The notes: generated from the sequence alone by a model not told the origin. Shown: positions 9,137 through 17,249, counted from the stretch's first letter. The stretch: 52,903 bases of DNA from Chloroflexi bacterium OLB15 (GCA_001567085.1 LMZS01000150.1:1-52903), one strand, 5' to 3'. Numbers and translations are program-made.

Positions 9137-9227
9137 ATAGCTCCCTCAATGGCGCGGGTAGATCGCTTGAGGCAGAAAGCATATTTTCAGGCGCGCCTCT
9201 GGATAGCATGCCCAGGGTGCAGCTAGC

Positions 9228-10448
9228 CTAAAATTTGACCATGAAAGCGGTGAAGTACATCAGGGCGATACCTGTGATCAGACCGCCTAGATTCACCCAA
9301 TTGATGATCGGCTCGCCAAGCCGCTGCGTATCCTTACTGACCAATTTGCCTACTTCCCAAATCACCTGAAGGATTGCGCCGATACCAACAGCGAGGAAGA
9401 TGGTTGCCAGAACAGGATCGAAGGCAAAGCCACCCAACCATGTCCCTAAGATTGCCGGGCCGCCAGCAAGCAGAATCAGGAAAGCGAAGTGCTTGAGGCC
9501 GGGATTTTTGCGAACAATGGGCGCGGCGATGCCAACCCCTTCGGTAATGTTATGCAAGGTAAAGCCGAGGATCAGGAAGGTGCCTAACGCCGCCTCACCA
9601 GACGCAAAAGCTGCCCCAATGGCAAGCCCTTCGCCCAGATTGTGCAGACCGATACCGAAAGCGATGCGATAAGAAACGCCAAGCGGCGCGGTTTCTTTGC
9701 CGCCTCTCAAGCTGCCAATTGCCAGCAGAATGCCCAATGTGAGCAAGGCGGTGAAGATCACCAGGGGAATCCCCTGCCAGAACACGGGAAGCTCCGCAGC
9801 AAATTCGTTGGCATCTAGCCATGTAGCGACCGCCAGATATACGAGCAAGCCGATGGTAAGCGCCAGCACAAAGTTCATCGCTTTTACGCTTAGGCGGCGC
9901 ATGAAGGGGTACCAGAGCATGCCCAGGAAAATGGGCACGATGCCGACGTACAGCCCGATCAACCCGAATTGGAGAAACAGATTGCCAGAAATTTGCGGAG
10001 TTTCAACGGCAACACCCACTTCAGCATCGAAAGTTGCGCCTAACGAAGTGAGCAGTTTAATGGCATGGGCTTCATCCTGTACCCAGGGATAATAAATCGT
10101 GTATATCGCCCTACCCAACCGTGGAATCGTAGTTGAAGGATCGGCATCAAACATGAAATAGGCGTCATCCACCTGAACCTGCGGGATGGTCACCGCTTGC
10201 GGGCCATCATTCACAATTTCAAGCTGAATAATGCCCGGCTCTGGCAGCGTGACGCGCTGAACAACCACCTGCTCTACTGGCGGCCCACTCAATTCGGTAA
10301 GCCCGCCCCCGGTCAGAGCCAGATAGGTCAGGATGACGCCCAGCAGCAGCAAAGGCACTAAAGCCAGCAGCCAGGCAGCCCCGTGAAGCTGCCTGGGCTG
10401 ATCAGGGGCGGAAGGATTGGAAAACTGCGATTCGGCTGCCATATTCAT
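9228..10448 (-). CDS. ZIP-family divalent metal transporter with an extracytoplasmic N-terminal domain
   Basis: The 406-residue product is a ZIP transporter. The metal-binding helix motifs are FGIGLHNLGEGLAIG and LHNITEGVGIA, which supply the His/Glu/Asn ligands for Zn, Fe, Mn or Co passage. Unusually, a first helix near residues 25-45 is followed by about 95 residues of beta-rich sequence, predicted to lie outside the membrane, before the ZIP core. The start is set at 10448 because this ATG overlaps the oxidase stop as ATGA and is preceded by GAGAGGGG. An upstream in-frame ATG at 10493 would overlap by 49 bases. It is co-transcribed and translationally coupled with the multicopper oxidase. 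Confidence 0.85.
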   Translation of the reverse strand: MNMAAESQFSNPSAPDQPRQLHGAAWLLALVPLLLLGVILTYLALTGGGLTELSGPPVEQVVVQRVTLPEPGIIQLEIVNDGPQAVTIPQVQVDDAYFMFDADPSTTIPRLGRAIYTIYYPWVQDEAHAIKLLTSLGATFDAEVGVAVETPQISGNLFLQFGLIGLYVGIVPIFLGMLWYPFMRRLSVKAMNFVLALTIGLLVYLAVATWLDANEFAAELPVFWQGIPLVIFTALLTLGILLAIGSLRGGKETAPLGVSYRIAFGIGLHNLGEGLAIGAAFASGEAALGTFLILGFTLHNITEGVGIAAPIVRKNPGLKHFAFLILLAGGPAILGTWLGGFAFDPVLATIFLAVGIGAILQVIWEVGKLVSKDTQRLGEPIINWVNLGGLITGIALMYFTAFMVKF

Positions 10449-11611
10449 ACCCCTCTCGCCAGCGCGCTGCCGTTCAGCGATTTGAAATCCCATTCCGCAT
10501 CCAGGCCGACATCGGCTAATGCCGCTGAATAATCGGCGTCATTCACGGCATTAAAGAATCCCATCCAGCCTAACTCGGCAAATTCGCTAACATGGGCATG
10601 GAACATGTAGCGCCCCGGATAGCGCGGGCGAAATTCCAGAATCCCGCGCTGTCCCTGTGCCTGCATGATGGTATCCACTGTGCGCAGCGTGGGCTGAAGT
10701 GAGGTGCCAGTATCGTAGTAGTCAAAAAAATGAGCATGCAGATGGAACGAATTGATCGGGTCAAACTCAACGATATTGATCAGGTAAATTCGGACAAGCT
10801 CGCCAACTTTTACAGGGATCGGGCGGCGCATAAATTCGTGCCCAACGGTATTCACCGCATAAATCTCGTTTTCGCCGTCGAAATTGGTGTCGAAGGCGTT
10901 CATGATCATCATGAACTCGCGAGCTGGCGGCCTTCCAGCTAATGGATCAATGATGAACGCGCCATACATGCCTTTATGAATGTGGCGCTTCAACGGAGTG
11001 GCATGGCAGTGATACAGGTGACAGCCGAAGGGATCGGCATCAAACTCATAGGTGAAACTTTCACTAGGGTTGATTTCCCCGCGATATTCCCCCGCAACCC
11101 CATCCATTTCAGCCGGGTGAAACCCGTGAAAATGGAGGGTATGCGGATGACTGCCAAAATTAGCCAGGTTGATCCGCAAGCGATCGCCTTCAAGGCAGCG
11201 TATGCTTGGCCCCGGCACACGCCCGTTATACATCCAGGCCGGGAAGAAAATGCCGGGGGCGATCTCGATTTCAGCATCGCCAGCTTGAATTTGATACTCG
11301 CGTATCGGCTGGCCAGTTTCCGTCTCGCCAGTGATTGATCCGTAGTCCCAATCCACCAGCATTTGCATCGGGTCAAAACCATTGCGCTGATGATCCACCG
11401 TCCCCATCAGCATTTCCTGCATTCCGGCATGGTTCATTGGCGCAGCGGCATCATGATCCATGCCCGCCATCTCATGCGGCGTGGTTGGCGGAACATCCTG
11501 TGCCCGCGCAGCATGAGTGAGTAATTGCGCCCCAACCAAACCAGCCGTTGTACCTAAGCCAGCGCCGATAAATCTACGTCTTGACCAGCGCGGCTTTTCT
11601 AGTTGCGTCAT
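10445..11611 (-). CDS. TAT-exported two-domain multicopper oxidase
   Basis: The 388-residue product has a twin-arginine signal (SRRRFIG, residues 10-16) and a Met/His-rich stretch at 46-67. Domain 1 carries HTLHFHG (His160, His162) and the type 1 plus trinuclear motif HCHATPLKRHIHKGM (Cys202 flanked by His201 and His203, Met215). Domain 2 gives HLHAH (290-294) and HAH (338-340) but has Ala where a second type 1 Cys would sit. That leaves one type 1 site, in domain 1, and one trinuclear cluster. Likely substrates are Cu(I), Fe(II) or Mn(II). ATG 11611 is preferred to the TTG at 11623, which overlaps the weak GGA ribosome site. First gene of the operon with ZIP. Confidence 0.9.
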   Translation of the reverse strand: MTQLEKPRWSRRRFIGAGLGTTAGLVGAQLLTHAARAQDVPPTTPHEMAGMDHDAAAPMNHAGMQEMLMGTVDHQRNGFDPMQMLVDWDYGSITGETETGQPIREYQIQAGDAEIEIAPGIFFPAWMYNGRVPGPSIRCLEGDRLRINLANFGSHPHTLHFHGFHPAEMDGVAGEYRGEINPSESFTYEFDADPFGCHLYHCHATPLKRHIHKGMYGAFIIDPLAGRPPAREFMMIMNAFDTNFDGENEIYAVNTVGHEFMRRPIPVKVGELVRIYLINIVEFDPINSFHLHAHFFDYYDTGTSLQPTLRTVDTIMQAQGQRGILEFRPRYPGRYMFHAHVSEFAELGWMGFFNAVNDADYSAALADVGLDAEWDFKSLNGSALARGV

Positions 11612-11647
11612 CGTAGTATCCAATCAGATTTATACGGGCTAGTAATA

Positions 11648-11675
11648 ATTTTAGACCAGTCTAAAAAATTGTCAA
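11648..11675 (-). promoter_or_regulatory. promoter of the oxidase-ZIP operon with an operator-like palindrome in its spacer
   Basis: On the minus strand a perfect -35 TTGACA (11670-11675) lies 16 bases from -10 TAAAAT (11648-11653). The spacer and the -10 are covered by a perfect 8-2-8 palindrome, TTTTAGAC-CA-GTCTAAAA (11649-11666), where a repressor would block polymerase. Which regulator binds is unknown; the site does not match the zinc-sensor operator at 11738. Confidence 0.75.
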
Positions 11676-11713
11676 CAAATGCCTTATTCGTACATGAGAT
11701 TCACCTTATCCCA

Positions 11714-11742
11714 TTGACAGCGCCGCTCAACAGTCGTAATAT
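11714..11742 (+). promoter_or_regulatory. promoter of the ArsR-family regulator
   Basis: A perfect -35 TTGACA (11714-11719) is followed after exactly 17 bases by -10 TAATAT (11737-11742). The -10 overlaps the left half of the 12-2-12 operator at 11738-11763. Transcription should begin near 11749, which rules out a translation start at 11743. Confidence 0.8.
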
Positions 11743-11763
11743 ATGAGCATGTATTCATATATT
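11738..11763 (+). promoter_or_regulatory. SmtB/CzrA-type 12-2-12 operator
   Basis: AATATATGAGCA-TG-TATTCATATATT is an inverted repeat with 10 of 12 positions matching. It has the same size, AT-rich ends and ATGA..TCAT core as known operators of the zinc sensors SmtB, ZiaR and CzrA. It covers the -10 and start region of the regulator gene, consistent with autorepression relieved by metal. Confidence 0.75.
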
Positions 11764-11775
11764 CAATGTGATGAG

Positions 11776-12147
11776 ATGGAACAAATAAACAGCCTACCCG
11801 CCCCGATATGCGCGCCAGATGCTGACGAAACTGCTGATATTTCGCTGCTGCAGGCAAAACTGTTGGATATGAAGACGGCGATTTCGCTTTCAGAGATTTT
11901 TAAGGCGTTGAGCGACCCTACCCGCCTTCGCCTGATTTCGCTGCTGGCGGAAAATGAGGTATGCGTACACACGCTGGAAGCCGCGATGGGCATGACGCAG
12001 TCAGCAGTTTCACATCAGCTTCGCTATTTACGTCAACTGGGAATTGTGCGCTACCGCAAAGAAGGGCGTCACGTTTACTATGCGATAGAGGACGAACATG
12101 TGCAGATGCTTTTTGAGCAAGGGCTGCTGCATGCGCGGCATCGCTGA
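11776..12147 (+). CDS. ArsR/SmtB-family Zn(II)/Co(II)-responsive repressor
   Basis: This is a 123-residue winged-helix repressor. The recognition helix region TQSAVSHQLRYLRQLG and wing KEGRHVYYAI match SmtB and CzrA closely. The alpha-5 metal site is complete: Asp106, His108, His119 and His122 have the 0, 2, 13, 16 spacing of CzrA (Asp84, His86, His97, His100), so zinc or cobalt sensing is likely. Cys63 sits at the alpha-3 position but the Asp that completes that site in SmtB is Thr. The longest frame starts at 11743 inside the -10 element and cannot be used. ATG 11776 is chosen; a leaderless start at ATG 11749 is possible. Confidence 0.9.
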   Translation: MEQINSLPAPICAPDADETADISLLQAKLLDMKTAISLSEIFKALSDPTRLRLISLLAENEVCVHTLEAAMGMTQSAVSHQLRYLRQLGIVRYRKEGRHVYYAIEDEHVQMLFEQGLLHARHR

Positions 12148-12164
12148 TTTAGTTGAACTAAATC
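12146..12164. repeat. perfect 9-1-9 palindrome overlapping the regulator's stop codon
   Basis: GATTTAGTT-G-AACTAAATC is a perfect inverted repeat spanning the end of the regulator gene. No T-tract follows, so it is a poor terminator. Its TTTAG/CTAAA half-sites resemble those of the palindrome in the oxidase promoter. A regulatory site or an attenuating hairpin are both possible. Confidence 0.45.
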
Positions 12165-12181
12165 CGTTTGCATTTTCACAT

Positions 12182-12207
12182 CATACATGAGCAGATACTC
12201 ATGAACA
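12182..12207 (+). promoter_or_regulatory. second SmtB/CzrA-type operator, upstream of the P-type ATPase gene
   Basis: CATACATGAGCA-GA-TACTCATGAACA has the 12-2-12 geometry and the core ATGAGCA-NN-TAyTCAT of the operator at 11738. Eight of 12 dyad positions match. It lies 47 bases before the ATPase start, so the same repressor could control both the regulator and the pump. No convincing -35/-10 pair was found beside it. Confidence 0.55.
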
Positions 12208-12253
12208 GGCCTAACAGCGCTTAACGGGCGATACCGTTTTAGAAAGAACAATC

Positions 12254-14680
12254 ATGAGCACGACCACCCAGATTGACCTTGCTATTTTGCTGCCGCAGAT
12301 TGACGCCGATGATGAATGTACAGAGATGCTTGCTGGACGGCTAGCACAGCAGCGCGGGCTGGATAAGGCGCACATTGTGCGCGAAAACGGCAGCGTGAAA
12401 CTGTGCCTGCACTACGATCCGAATTTGATCACGCTGGCAGCGGTTGAACGATTGGCGAACGAAGCAGGCGCGCAAATTAGCGAACAATACCAGCATGATC
12501 AAATCGCCTTCATACGACCAAACACCGCCGACGCGGCAATCGGGCTGGAACAACAGTTGAACAGCCTCAAGGGGGTACTGCACGCCAGCGTGAATTACGC
12601 GATCGGCATCATTTATATAGCCTATGACAGCCATGAGCTTTCCCGTACATCTATTGAGCGCGTAATTCAAGGGATGGGGATTGGCTTACGCGCAGGGGCG
12701 CAATCCGCTGACGCACATAAGCATGAACATGGTCATGGTCATGGTCATGATCACGGAAGCGCGCCAGGCTTTTTGCCACATTGGATGCAAGAACGCTGGA
12801 CGCTGGTGCTGGTGGTGCTGGCGGCAGTTTTCTTCCTGGCCGGATGGCTGGGCGAGCGAATCTTTGGCCTTAGCGAAACTGCCGCGAATGTGCTTTATAT
12901 TTTCGCCTATATTGCAGGCGGATATGACGTTGCAACCCACGCAATTCCGGCGCTGTTCAAAGGCAAGCTGGATACCGATATTCTGATGCTGGCGGCGGCA
13001 GGCGGCGCAGCAATTTTAGGGGAACTAAGTGAAGGCGCGTTCCTGCTGCTGCTGTTTTCGATTGGTCATGCGGGGGAACACTATGCGCTTGATCGCGCCC
13101 GCAACGCAATTAGCGCGCTGGGCGCGTTGATGCCCAAAACGGCGCTGCTGAAACATGGAAACCAGATCAGCGAAGTGCCAGTAGAGCAGCTTTCCATTGG
13201 GGATATTGTAATTGCCCGTCCAGGCGACCGTATTCCGGTGGATGGTGAGGTGGCGGATGGCAGCAGCGCCGTTGATCAAAGCCCAATTACAGGCGAAAGC
13301 GTGCCGGTCACCAAATCGGTTGGCGATGAGGTATTCGCCGGGACGGTCAATAAGGATAATGCCATTGAAATTCAGGTGACACATCTGACGGCTGATAACA
13401 CCCTTAGCCGCGTCATGAATCTGGTAGCTGAGGCGCAAAGCCAGCAAAGCCCGACACAGCAGTTTGCAGATCGCTTCACCAGCCGTTTTGTGCCGTTGGT
13501 GTTCATCGTCACAGCGCTGTTGATCATCCTGCCGCCGCTGCTTAACCTGCTGCCCTTATCGGAAAGTTTCTATCGTGGCATGCTGCTGCTGGTGGCGGCT
13601 TCGCCCTGCGCGCTGGCGATTGGCACGCCAGCAGCGGTACTGGCGGGAATCGCACAGGCGGCGCGAAACGGAGTGCTGATTAAAGGCGGCGTGCATCTTG
13701 AAAATCTCGGTCAGTTGAACGCGATTGCTTTCGATAAGACAGGCACAATCACCAGCGGGCAATTTAACGTGACCGATATTGTGCCCATGAACGGAACAAC
13801 GCCCGAAATGCTTCTGCAAACAGCGGCGGCGGTTGAGCAGCAGTCGAATCATCCATTGGCGCAAGCAGTGGTACGGGCGGCACAGGAAAAGCAGCTTTCA
13901 CTGCCTAACGCCAGTGGATTGGAGAATATCGCCGGACGCGGGGTACGCAGCGTATTGAATGGGCAAACCGTTTTGATCGGATCGCCTAAACTGTTCGATC
14001 AAGCATCGGGAATTATGCTTTCGGACGACGTGCTAACAAAAGTGAGCGCGCTGGAAAGCAGCGGGCGCAGCGCAATGATCGTGGCAAAAGGCGGCACGGT
14101 GCAGGGCATTTTAGGGCTGGCAGATGCGCCCCGCCCCTTTGTGGCGGAAGTTATGCGTTCGCTGCGCGAGTTGGGAATCAGGCATCTGGTGATGCTGACG
14201 GGCGATAACCAGAAAGTTGCTAAAGATATTGCGGCGCAGGTTGGGCTGACGGACGTGCAGGCGGAGCTTTTGCCTGAGGATAAGCTGACGACCATCAAGC
14301 AGTTGAAACAGCAGTATGAAGCGATTGCAATGGTAGGAGACGGGGTGAACGATGCACCAGCGCTCGCCAGCGCAACAGTGGGCATCGCTATGGGCGGCGC
14401 GGGAACGGCGGTGGCGCTTGAAACTGCCGATGTAGCGCTGATGGCTGATGACTTGCAAAAGCTGCCGTTCGCGGTTGGCCTGAGCCGTGCCAGCCGCCAG
14501 ATCATCCAGCAAAACCTGATCATTTCGATGGGCGTGATTGTGCTGCTGATTCTGAGTTCGGTGCTAGGGCTGGTGGCATTAGGCTTTGTGGTGGTGCTGC
14601 ATGAAGGCAGCACACTGGTGGTTGTGGGGAACGCGCTGCGCCTGCTGGGGTATACACAGCCGGTGCGGGCAGCGAGTTAA
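12254..14680 (+). CDS. P1B-4-type heavy-metal-translocating P-type ATPase
   Basis: This 808-residue pump exports divalent metal using ATP. Two degenerate ferredoxin-like N-terminal domains lack CxxC, and a His-rich segment lies at about 155-171. The core shows the actuator TGES, the membrane motif SPC (450-452) in place of CPC, the phosphorylation site DKTGT (Asp494), the HP motif NHPLA, GDGVNDAPALA, and HEGST (from His783) in the last helices. SPC together with HEG(G/S)T defines subgroup P1B-4, whose members move Co, Zn, Fe(II) or Cd. It lies downstream of the zinc-type repressor and its second operator. Confidence 0.93.
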   Translation: MSTTTQIDLAILLPQIDADDECTEMLAGRLAQQRGLDKAHIVRENGSVKLCLHYDPNLITLAAVERLANEAGAQISEQYQHDQIAFIRPNTADAAIGLEQQLNSLKGVLHASVNYAIGIIYIAYDSHELSRTSIERVIQGMGIGLRAGAQSADAHKHEHGHGHGHDHGSAPGFLPHWMQERWTLVLVVLAAVFFLAGWLGERIFGLSETAANVLYIFAYIAGGYDVATHAIPALFKGKLDTDILMLAAAGGAAILGELSEGAFLLLLFSIGHAGEHYALDRARNAISALGALMPKTALLKHGNQISEVPVEQLSIGDIVIARPGDRIPVDGEVADGSSAVDQSPITGESVPVTKSVGDEVFAGTVNKDNAIEIQVTHLTADNTLSRVMNLVAEAQSQQSPTQQFADRFTSRFVPLVFIVTALLIILPPLLNLLPLSESFYRGMLLLVAASPCALAIGTPAAVLAGIAQAARNGVLIKGGVHLENLGQLNAIAFDKTGTITSGQFNVTDIVPMNGTTPEMLLQTAAAVEQQSNHPLAQAVVRAAQEKQLSLPNASGLENIAGRGVRSVLNGQTVLIGSPKLFDQASGIMLSDDVLTKVSALESSGRSAMIVAKGGTVQGILGLADAPRPFVAEVMRSLRELGIRHLVMLTGDNQKVAKDIAAQVGLTDVQAELLPEDKLTTIKQLKQQYEAIAMVGDGVNDAPALASATVGIAMGGAGTAVALETADVALMADDLQKLPFAVGLSRASRQIIQQNLIISMGVIVLLILSSVLGLVALGFVVVLHEGSTLVVVGNALRLLGYTQPVRAAS

Positions 14681-14756
14681 CGAAAACCGATTCAATTGTT
14701 TGCGGCGTTTTTCGTCCTGCTCACGCGCAGCCATTCATCCTGACCGGGTAAACAAA

Positions 14757-14782
14757 AAGGGTGCAGCAAACGCTACACCCTT
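14757..14782 (-). terminator. terminator of groES-groEL
   Basis: Stem AAGGGTGCAGC (14757-14767) pairs with GCTACACCCTT (14772-14782) with one C/A mismatch and loop AAAC. On the minus strand it ends in TTTTTGTTT, a good U-tract for groEL. Confidence 0.8.
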
Positions 14783-14811
14783 CAAGGTTACTACGTTGTT
14801 ACGCGTCCGGT

Positions 14812-16443
14812 TTAGTATTCCGGCATCGCGGGTGCTGCCGGGGCGGGATTCTTCTCAGGCAGGTCGGTGATCAGCACTTCGGTGGTCAGGATCATCGCGG
14901 CAATCGAGGCAGCGTTTTCAACTGCGCCACGAGTGACCTTGGCAGGATCCGGAATGCCCATCTCGATCATATCGCCATATTCGCCGCTGATGACATTGTA
15001 ACCAATGTTGTGGTTCTTCTTGTCTTTCTGAGCGCGGCGCACTTCCTGAATAACGACTGCGCCATCCAGACCAGCGTTAGAGGCGATCTTCTTCATCGGG
15101 GCTTCAAGCGCGCGACGAACAATTTGAACGCCTGTATTTTCATCTTCGTTGGTCAGCTTCAGGCCATCGAGCGCGCTAACAGCGTTGACCAGCGCCACGC
15201 CGCCACCGGGAACGATACCTTCTTCAACGGCAGCACGAGTAGCGCTGAGGGCGTCTTCCACGCGGTGCTTCTTTTCCTTGAGTTCGGTTTCGGTAGCAGC
15301 ACCCACGCGGATGACAGCCACACCACCGCTCAGCTTGGCAAGGCGTTCCTGCAGCTTTTCGCGATCATAGTCGCTGGTGCTGAGGTCAATTTCGCGGCGA
15401 ATTTCTTCGATGCGACCCTTGATAGCGCTTTCTTCGCCGTTACCGTCAACAATCACAGTGTCGTCCTTGGTCGAAGACACCTTAGCTGCGCGACCGAGGT
15501 CTTGCAGGGTGACGGTTTCCAGCTTGCGGCCAGTTTCTTCGCTAATGACGGTGCCACCGGTGAGGATGGCGATGTCACGCAGCATCGCCTTGCGGCGATC
15601 GCCAAAACCAGGCGCCTTGATGGCGAGAACGTTCAGCATACCACGCAGCTTGTTCAGCACCAGCGTTGCCAGCGCTTCGCCGTCAACATCTTCAGCGATC
15701 AAAACAATGTCGCGCTTGCCGATCTGAACCATCTTCTCCAGCAGAGGAACAATGTCCTGTGCCGCGCTGATCTTCTTTTCGTAGATCAGGATATAGGGTT
15801 CAGTGATGCTGGCTTCCATTGATTCGGGGCTGGTGATGAAGTAGGGGCTGATATAGCCACGGTCAAACTGCATACCTTCGACGTATTCGGTTTCAAATTC
15901 GAGACCCTTGCTCTCTTCAACCGTAACCACGCCGTCCTTGCCCACTTTATCCATCACTTCAGCAATCAGGCCACCGATTTCGCCGTCCTGAGCGGACACG
16001 CTGGCGACCTGTGCAATTTCGTCCTTGGTGCTGATGGGGGTTGCCTGGCTCTTGATATTTTCGGCAATCTTCTCAACAGCTTCCATGATGCCGCGCTTGA
16101 GCAGCATCGGGTTAGCGCCGGCAGCCACGTTCTTCAGGCCTTCATTGACGATGGCCTGCGCCAACACCGTAGCGGTGGTGGTGCCGTCACCGGCAATATC
16201 GTTGGTCTTGGTGGCGGCTTCCTTCAGAAGCTGCGCGCCCATGTTTTCATACGGGTTTTCGAGTTCAATTTCCTTAGCGACAGTCACACCGTCATGGGTC
16301 ACCGTCGGCGCGCCAAACTTCTTGTCCAGCGCGACATTACGCCCCTTGGGGCCGAGGGTGGTTGCTACTGCTTCAGCAACCTTATCTACACCACGCTGCA
16401 AATCACGGCGTGCTTCATCGCGAAACAGCAATTGCTTTGGCAT
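14812..16443 (-). CDS. groEL: chaperonin GroEL (Hsp60)
   Basis: The product is 543 residues, full length for a group I chaperonin. The ring-forming ATPase folds cytoplasmic proteins with GroES. The motifs [19 protein letters not shown], the ATP-binding [11 protein letters not shown] and the C-terminal [12 protein letters not shown] are intact. The tail ends [11 protein letters not shown] instead of the usual Gly-Gly-Met repeats. AAGGAG precedes the ATG. It lies 48 bases after groES in one operon under CIRCE control. Confidence 0.98.
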   Translation of the reverse strand: MPKQLLFRDEARRDLQRGVDKVAEAVATTLGPKGRNVALDKKFGAPTVTHDGVTVAKEIELENPYENMGAQLLKEAATKTNDIAGDGTTTATVLAQAIVNEGLKNVAAGANPMLLKRGIMEAVEKIAENIKSQATPISTKDEIAQVASVSAQDGEIGGLIAEVMDKVGKDGVVTVEESKGLEFETEYVEGMQFDRGYISPYFITSPESMEASITEPYILIYEKKISAAQDIVPLLEKMVQIGKRDIVLIAEDVDGEALATLVLNKLRGMLNVLAIKAPGFGDRRKAMLRDIAILTGGTVISEETGRKLETVTLQDLGRAAKVSSTKDDTVIVDGNGEESAIKGRIEEIRREIDLSTSDYDREKLQERLAKLSGGVAVIRVGAATETELKEKKHRVEDALSATRAAVEEGIVPGGGVALVNAVSALDGLKLTNEDENTGVQIVRRALEAPMKKIASNAGLDGAVVIQEVRRAQKDKKNHNIGYNVISGEYGDMIEMGIPDPAKVTRGAVENAASIAAMILTTEVLITDLPEKNPAPAAPAMPEY

Positions 16444-16491
16444 GTTTCCGTGTCTCCTTAGTCAATATGGTTGATTTATGGGTGGGGTTTA

Positions 16492-16776
16492 CTACAGAAT
16501 ACCGAGGATGTCTGCTTCCTTCATAATCAGAAGCTTCTTACCCTCGATCTTAATTTCGGTGCCGGCATATTTGGCGAACAACACTTTATCGCCAGCCTTC
16601 ACGTCCATCGGAATACGATCACCATCTTCGTCACGGCGGCCTTCACCTACAGCCAACACGAGACCTTCCTGCGGTTTTTCTTTTGCGGTTTCGGGGATGT
16701 AGATACCGCTGGCGGTCTTTTCTTCCTGTTCCAGTGGTTCAACAATCACGCGGTCACCCAAAGGGCGGATATTCAT
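16492..16776 (-). CDS. groES: co-chaperonin GroES (Hsp10)
   Basis: The 94-residue lid of the GroEL chamber. It begins [20 protein letters not shown] and carries the mobile loop [17 protein letters not shown] and the roof-region turn [21 protein letters not shown] ribosome site precedes the ATG. It is the first gene of the groESL operon, with CIRCE and the promoter directly upstream. Confidence 0.98.
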   Translation of the reverse strand: MNIRPLGDRVIVEPLEQEEKTASGIYIPETAKEKPQEGLVLAVGEGRRDEDGDRIPMDVKAGDKVLFAKYAGTEIKIEGKKLLIMKEADILGIL

Positions 16777-16813
16777 TTAAAACCCTCCATCTACTGTAGG
16801 TCTTAACAGAAAT

Positions 16814-16840
16814 TTAGCACTCTATCCAAGCGAGTGCTAA
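16814..16840 (-). promoter_or_regulatory. CIRCE element (HrcA operator)
   Basis: A perfect TTAGCACTC-N9-GAGTGCTAA (16814-16822, 16832-16840) lies in the groES leader just past the predicted start site, the canonical position for HrcA repression of groESL. The hrcA gene is not in this window. Confidence 0.97.
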
Positions 16841-16849
16841 TCTTGCCTC

Positions 16850-16879
16850 AGTGTACAGCAAATTGATAGAAGGCGTCAA
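16850..16879 (-). promoter_or_regulatory. groESL promoter, housekeeping-sigma type
   Basis: On the minus strand TTGACG (16874-16879) and TACACT (16850-16855) are separated by 18 bases. The predicted transcription start, near 16843, falls at the edge of CIRCE. Confidence 0.65.
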
Positions 16880-16886
16880 GAGGATT

Positions 16887-16913
16887 TTAGCAGACTTACG
16901 GGCAGAGTGCTAA
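16887..16913. promoter_or_regulatory. second, imperfect CIRCE element
   Basis: TTAGCAGAC (16887-16895), nine bases, then a perfect GAGTGCTAA (16905-16913): 16 of 18 consensus positions match. It sits just upstream of the groES -35, 47 bases from the perfect CIRCE. A second HrcA dimer could bind here. Confidence 0.65.
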
Positions 16914-16992
16914 CCAGCCGCTGTTTATGAAAATGGATCATGCTGCTTGCGATGCTTAGGGAGAGATGCAGCAGGAGTCAGCATCTGAAAAT

Positions 16993-17228
16993 TTGTCTAA
17001 ACTGCACGAATTTCATAAATTGAGTTCGTCGCAAAGCCCAAAAGTGGTGTACAGTGTAGGTAAGGTTGAATAGATGGAGAGAGGGGGCCAATTTGGAAGT
17101 GTGTGAAGCAAATCAATCAAATAGCCCTCGGTTCCTGTCGTCGTGACAGGCGGCTGCCTCTCTTAAGGCGGCGTAACCATTTGAAATTGCAGAATATGAA
17201 ATCGCGCTCAAGGTTGGGCGCGATTTTT
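16993..17228 (+). ncRNA. candidate structured small RNA with its own promoter and terminator
   Basis: This part of the only gap over 300 bases (16777-17249) contains no convincing coding frame. A weak promoter, TTGTCT (16993-16998), 17 bases, TAAATT (17016-17021), would start a transcript near 17028. It could fold into a two-part stem (17083-17088 with 17124-17129; 17091-17095 with 17118-17122), a 6-bp hairpin (17134-17139 with 17145-17150) and a 4-bp hairpin (17156-17159 with 17166-17169). It would end at the terminator at 17199-17228. I could not match it to 6S RNA, SRP RNA, RNase P, tmRNA or a known riboswitch, so this is a structural inference only. Confidence 0.35.
17199..17228. terminator. 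terminator, better U-tract on the plus strand
   Basis: AAATCGCGC (17199-17207) pairs with GCGCGATTT (17218-17226), and five T run at 17224-17228 on the plus strand. On the minus strand it also lies just past the PPK2 stop, but there only three T follow. Confidence 0.75.
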
Positions 17229-17249
17229 ATATCCAGGCCACCTGTAAAT

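Noticed and set aside
11743..11775. Upstream start of the ArsR regulator
   Set aside because: The ATG at 11743 lies at the edge of the promoter -10 and inside the operator, so it would not be transcribed.
14761..15822. 353-residue plus-strand open frame
   Set aside because: Antisense to groEL and starting inside its terminator; a coding-bias shadow.
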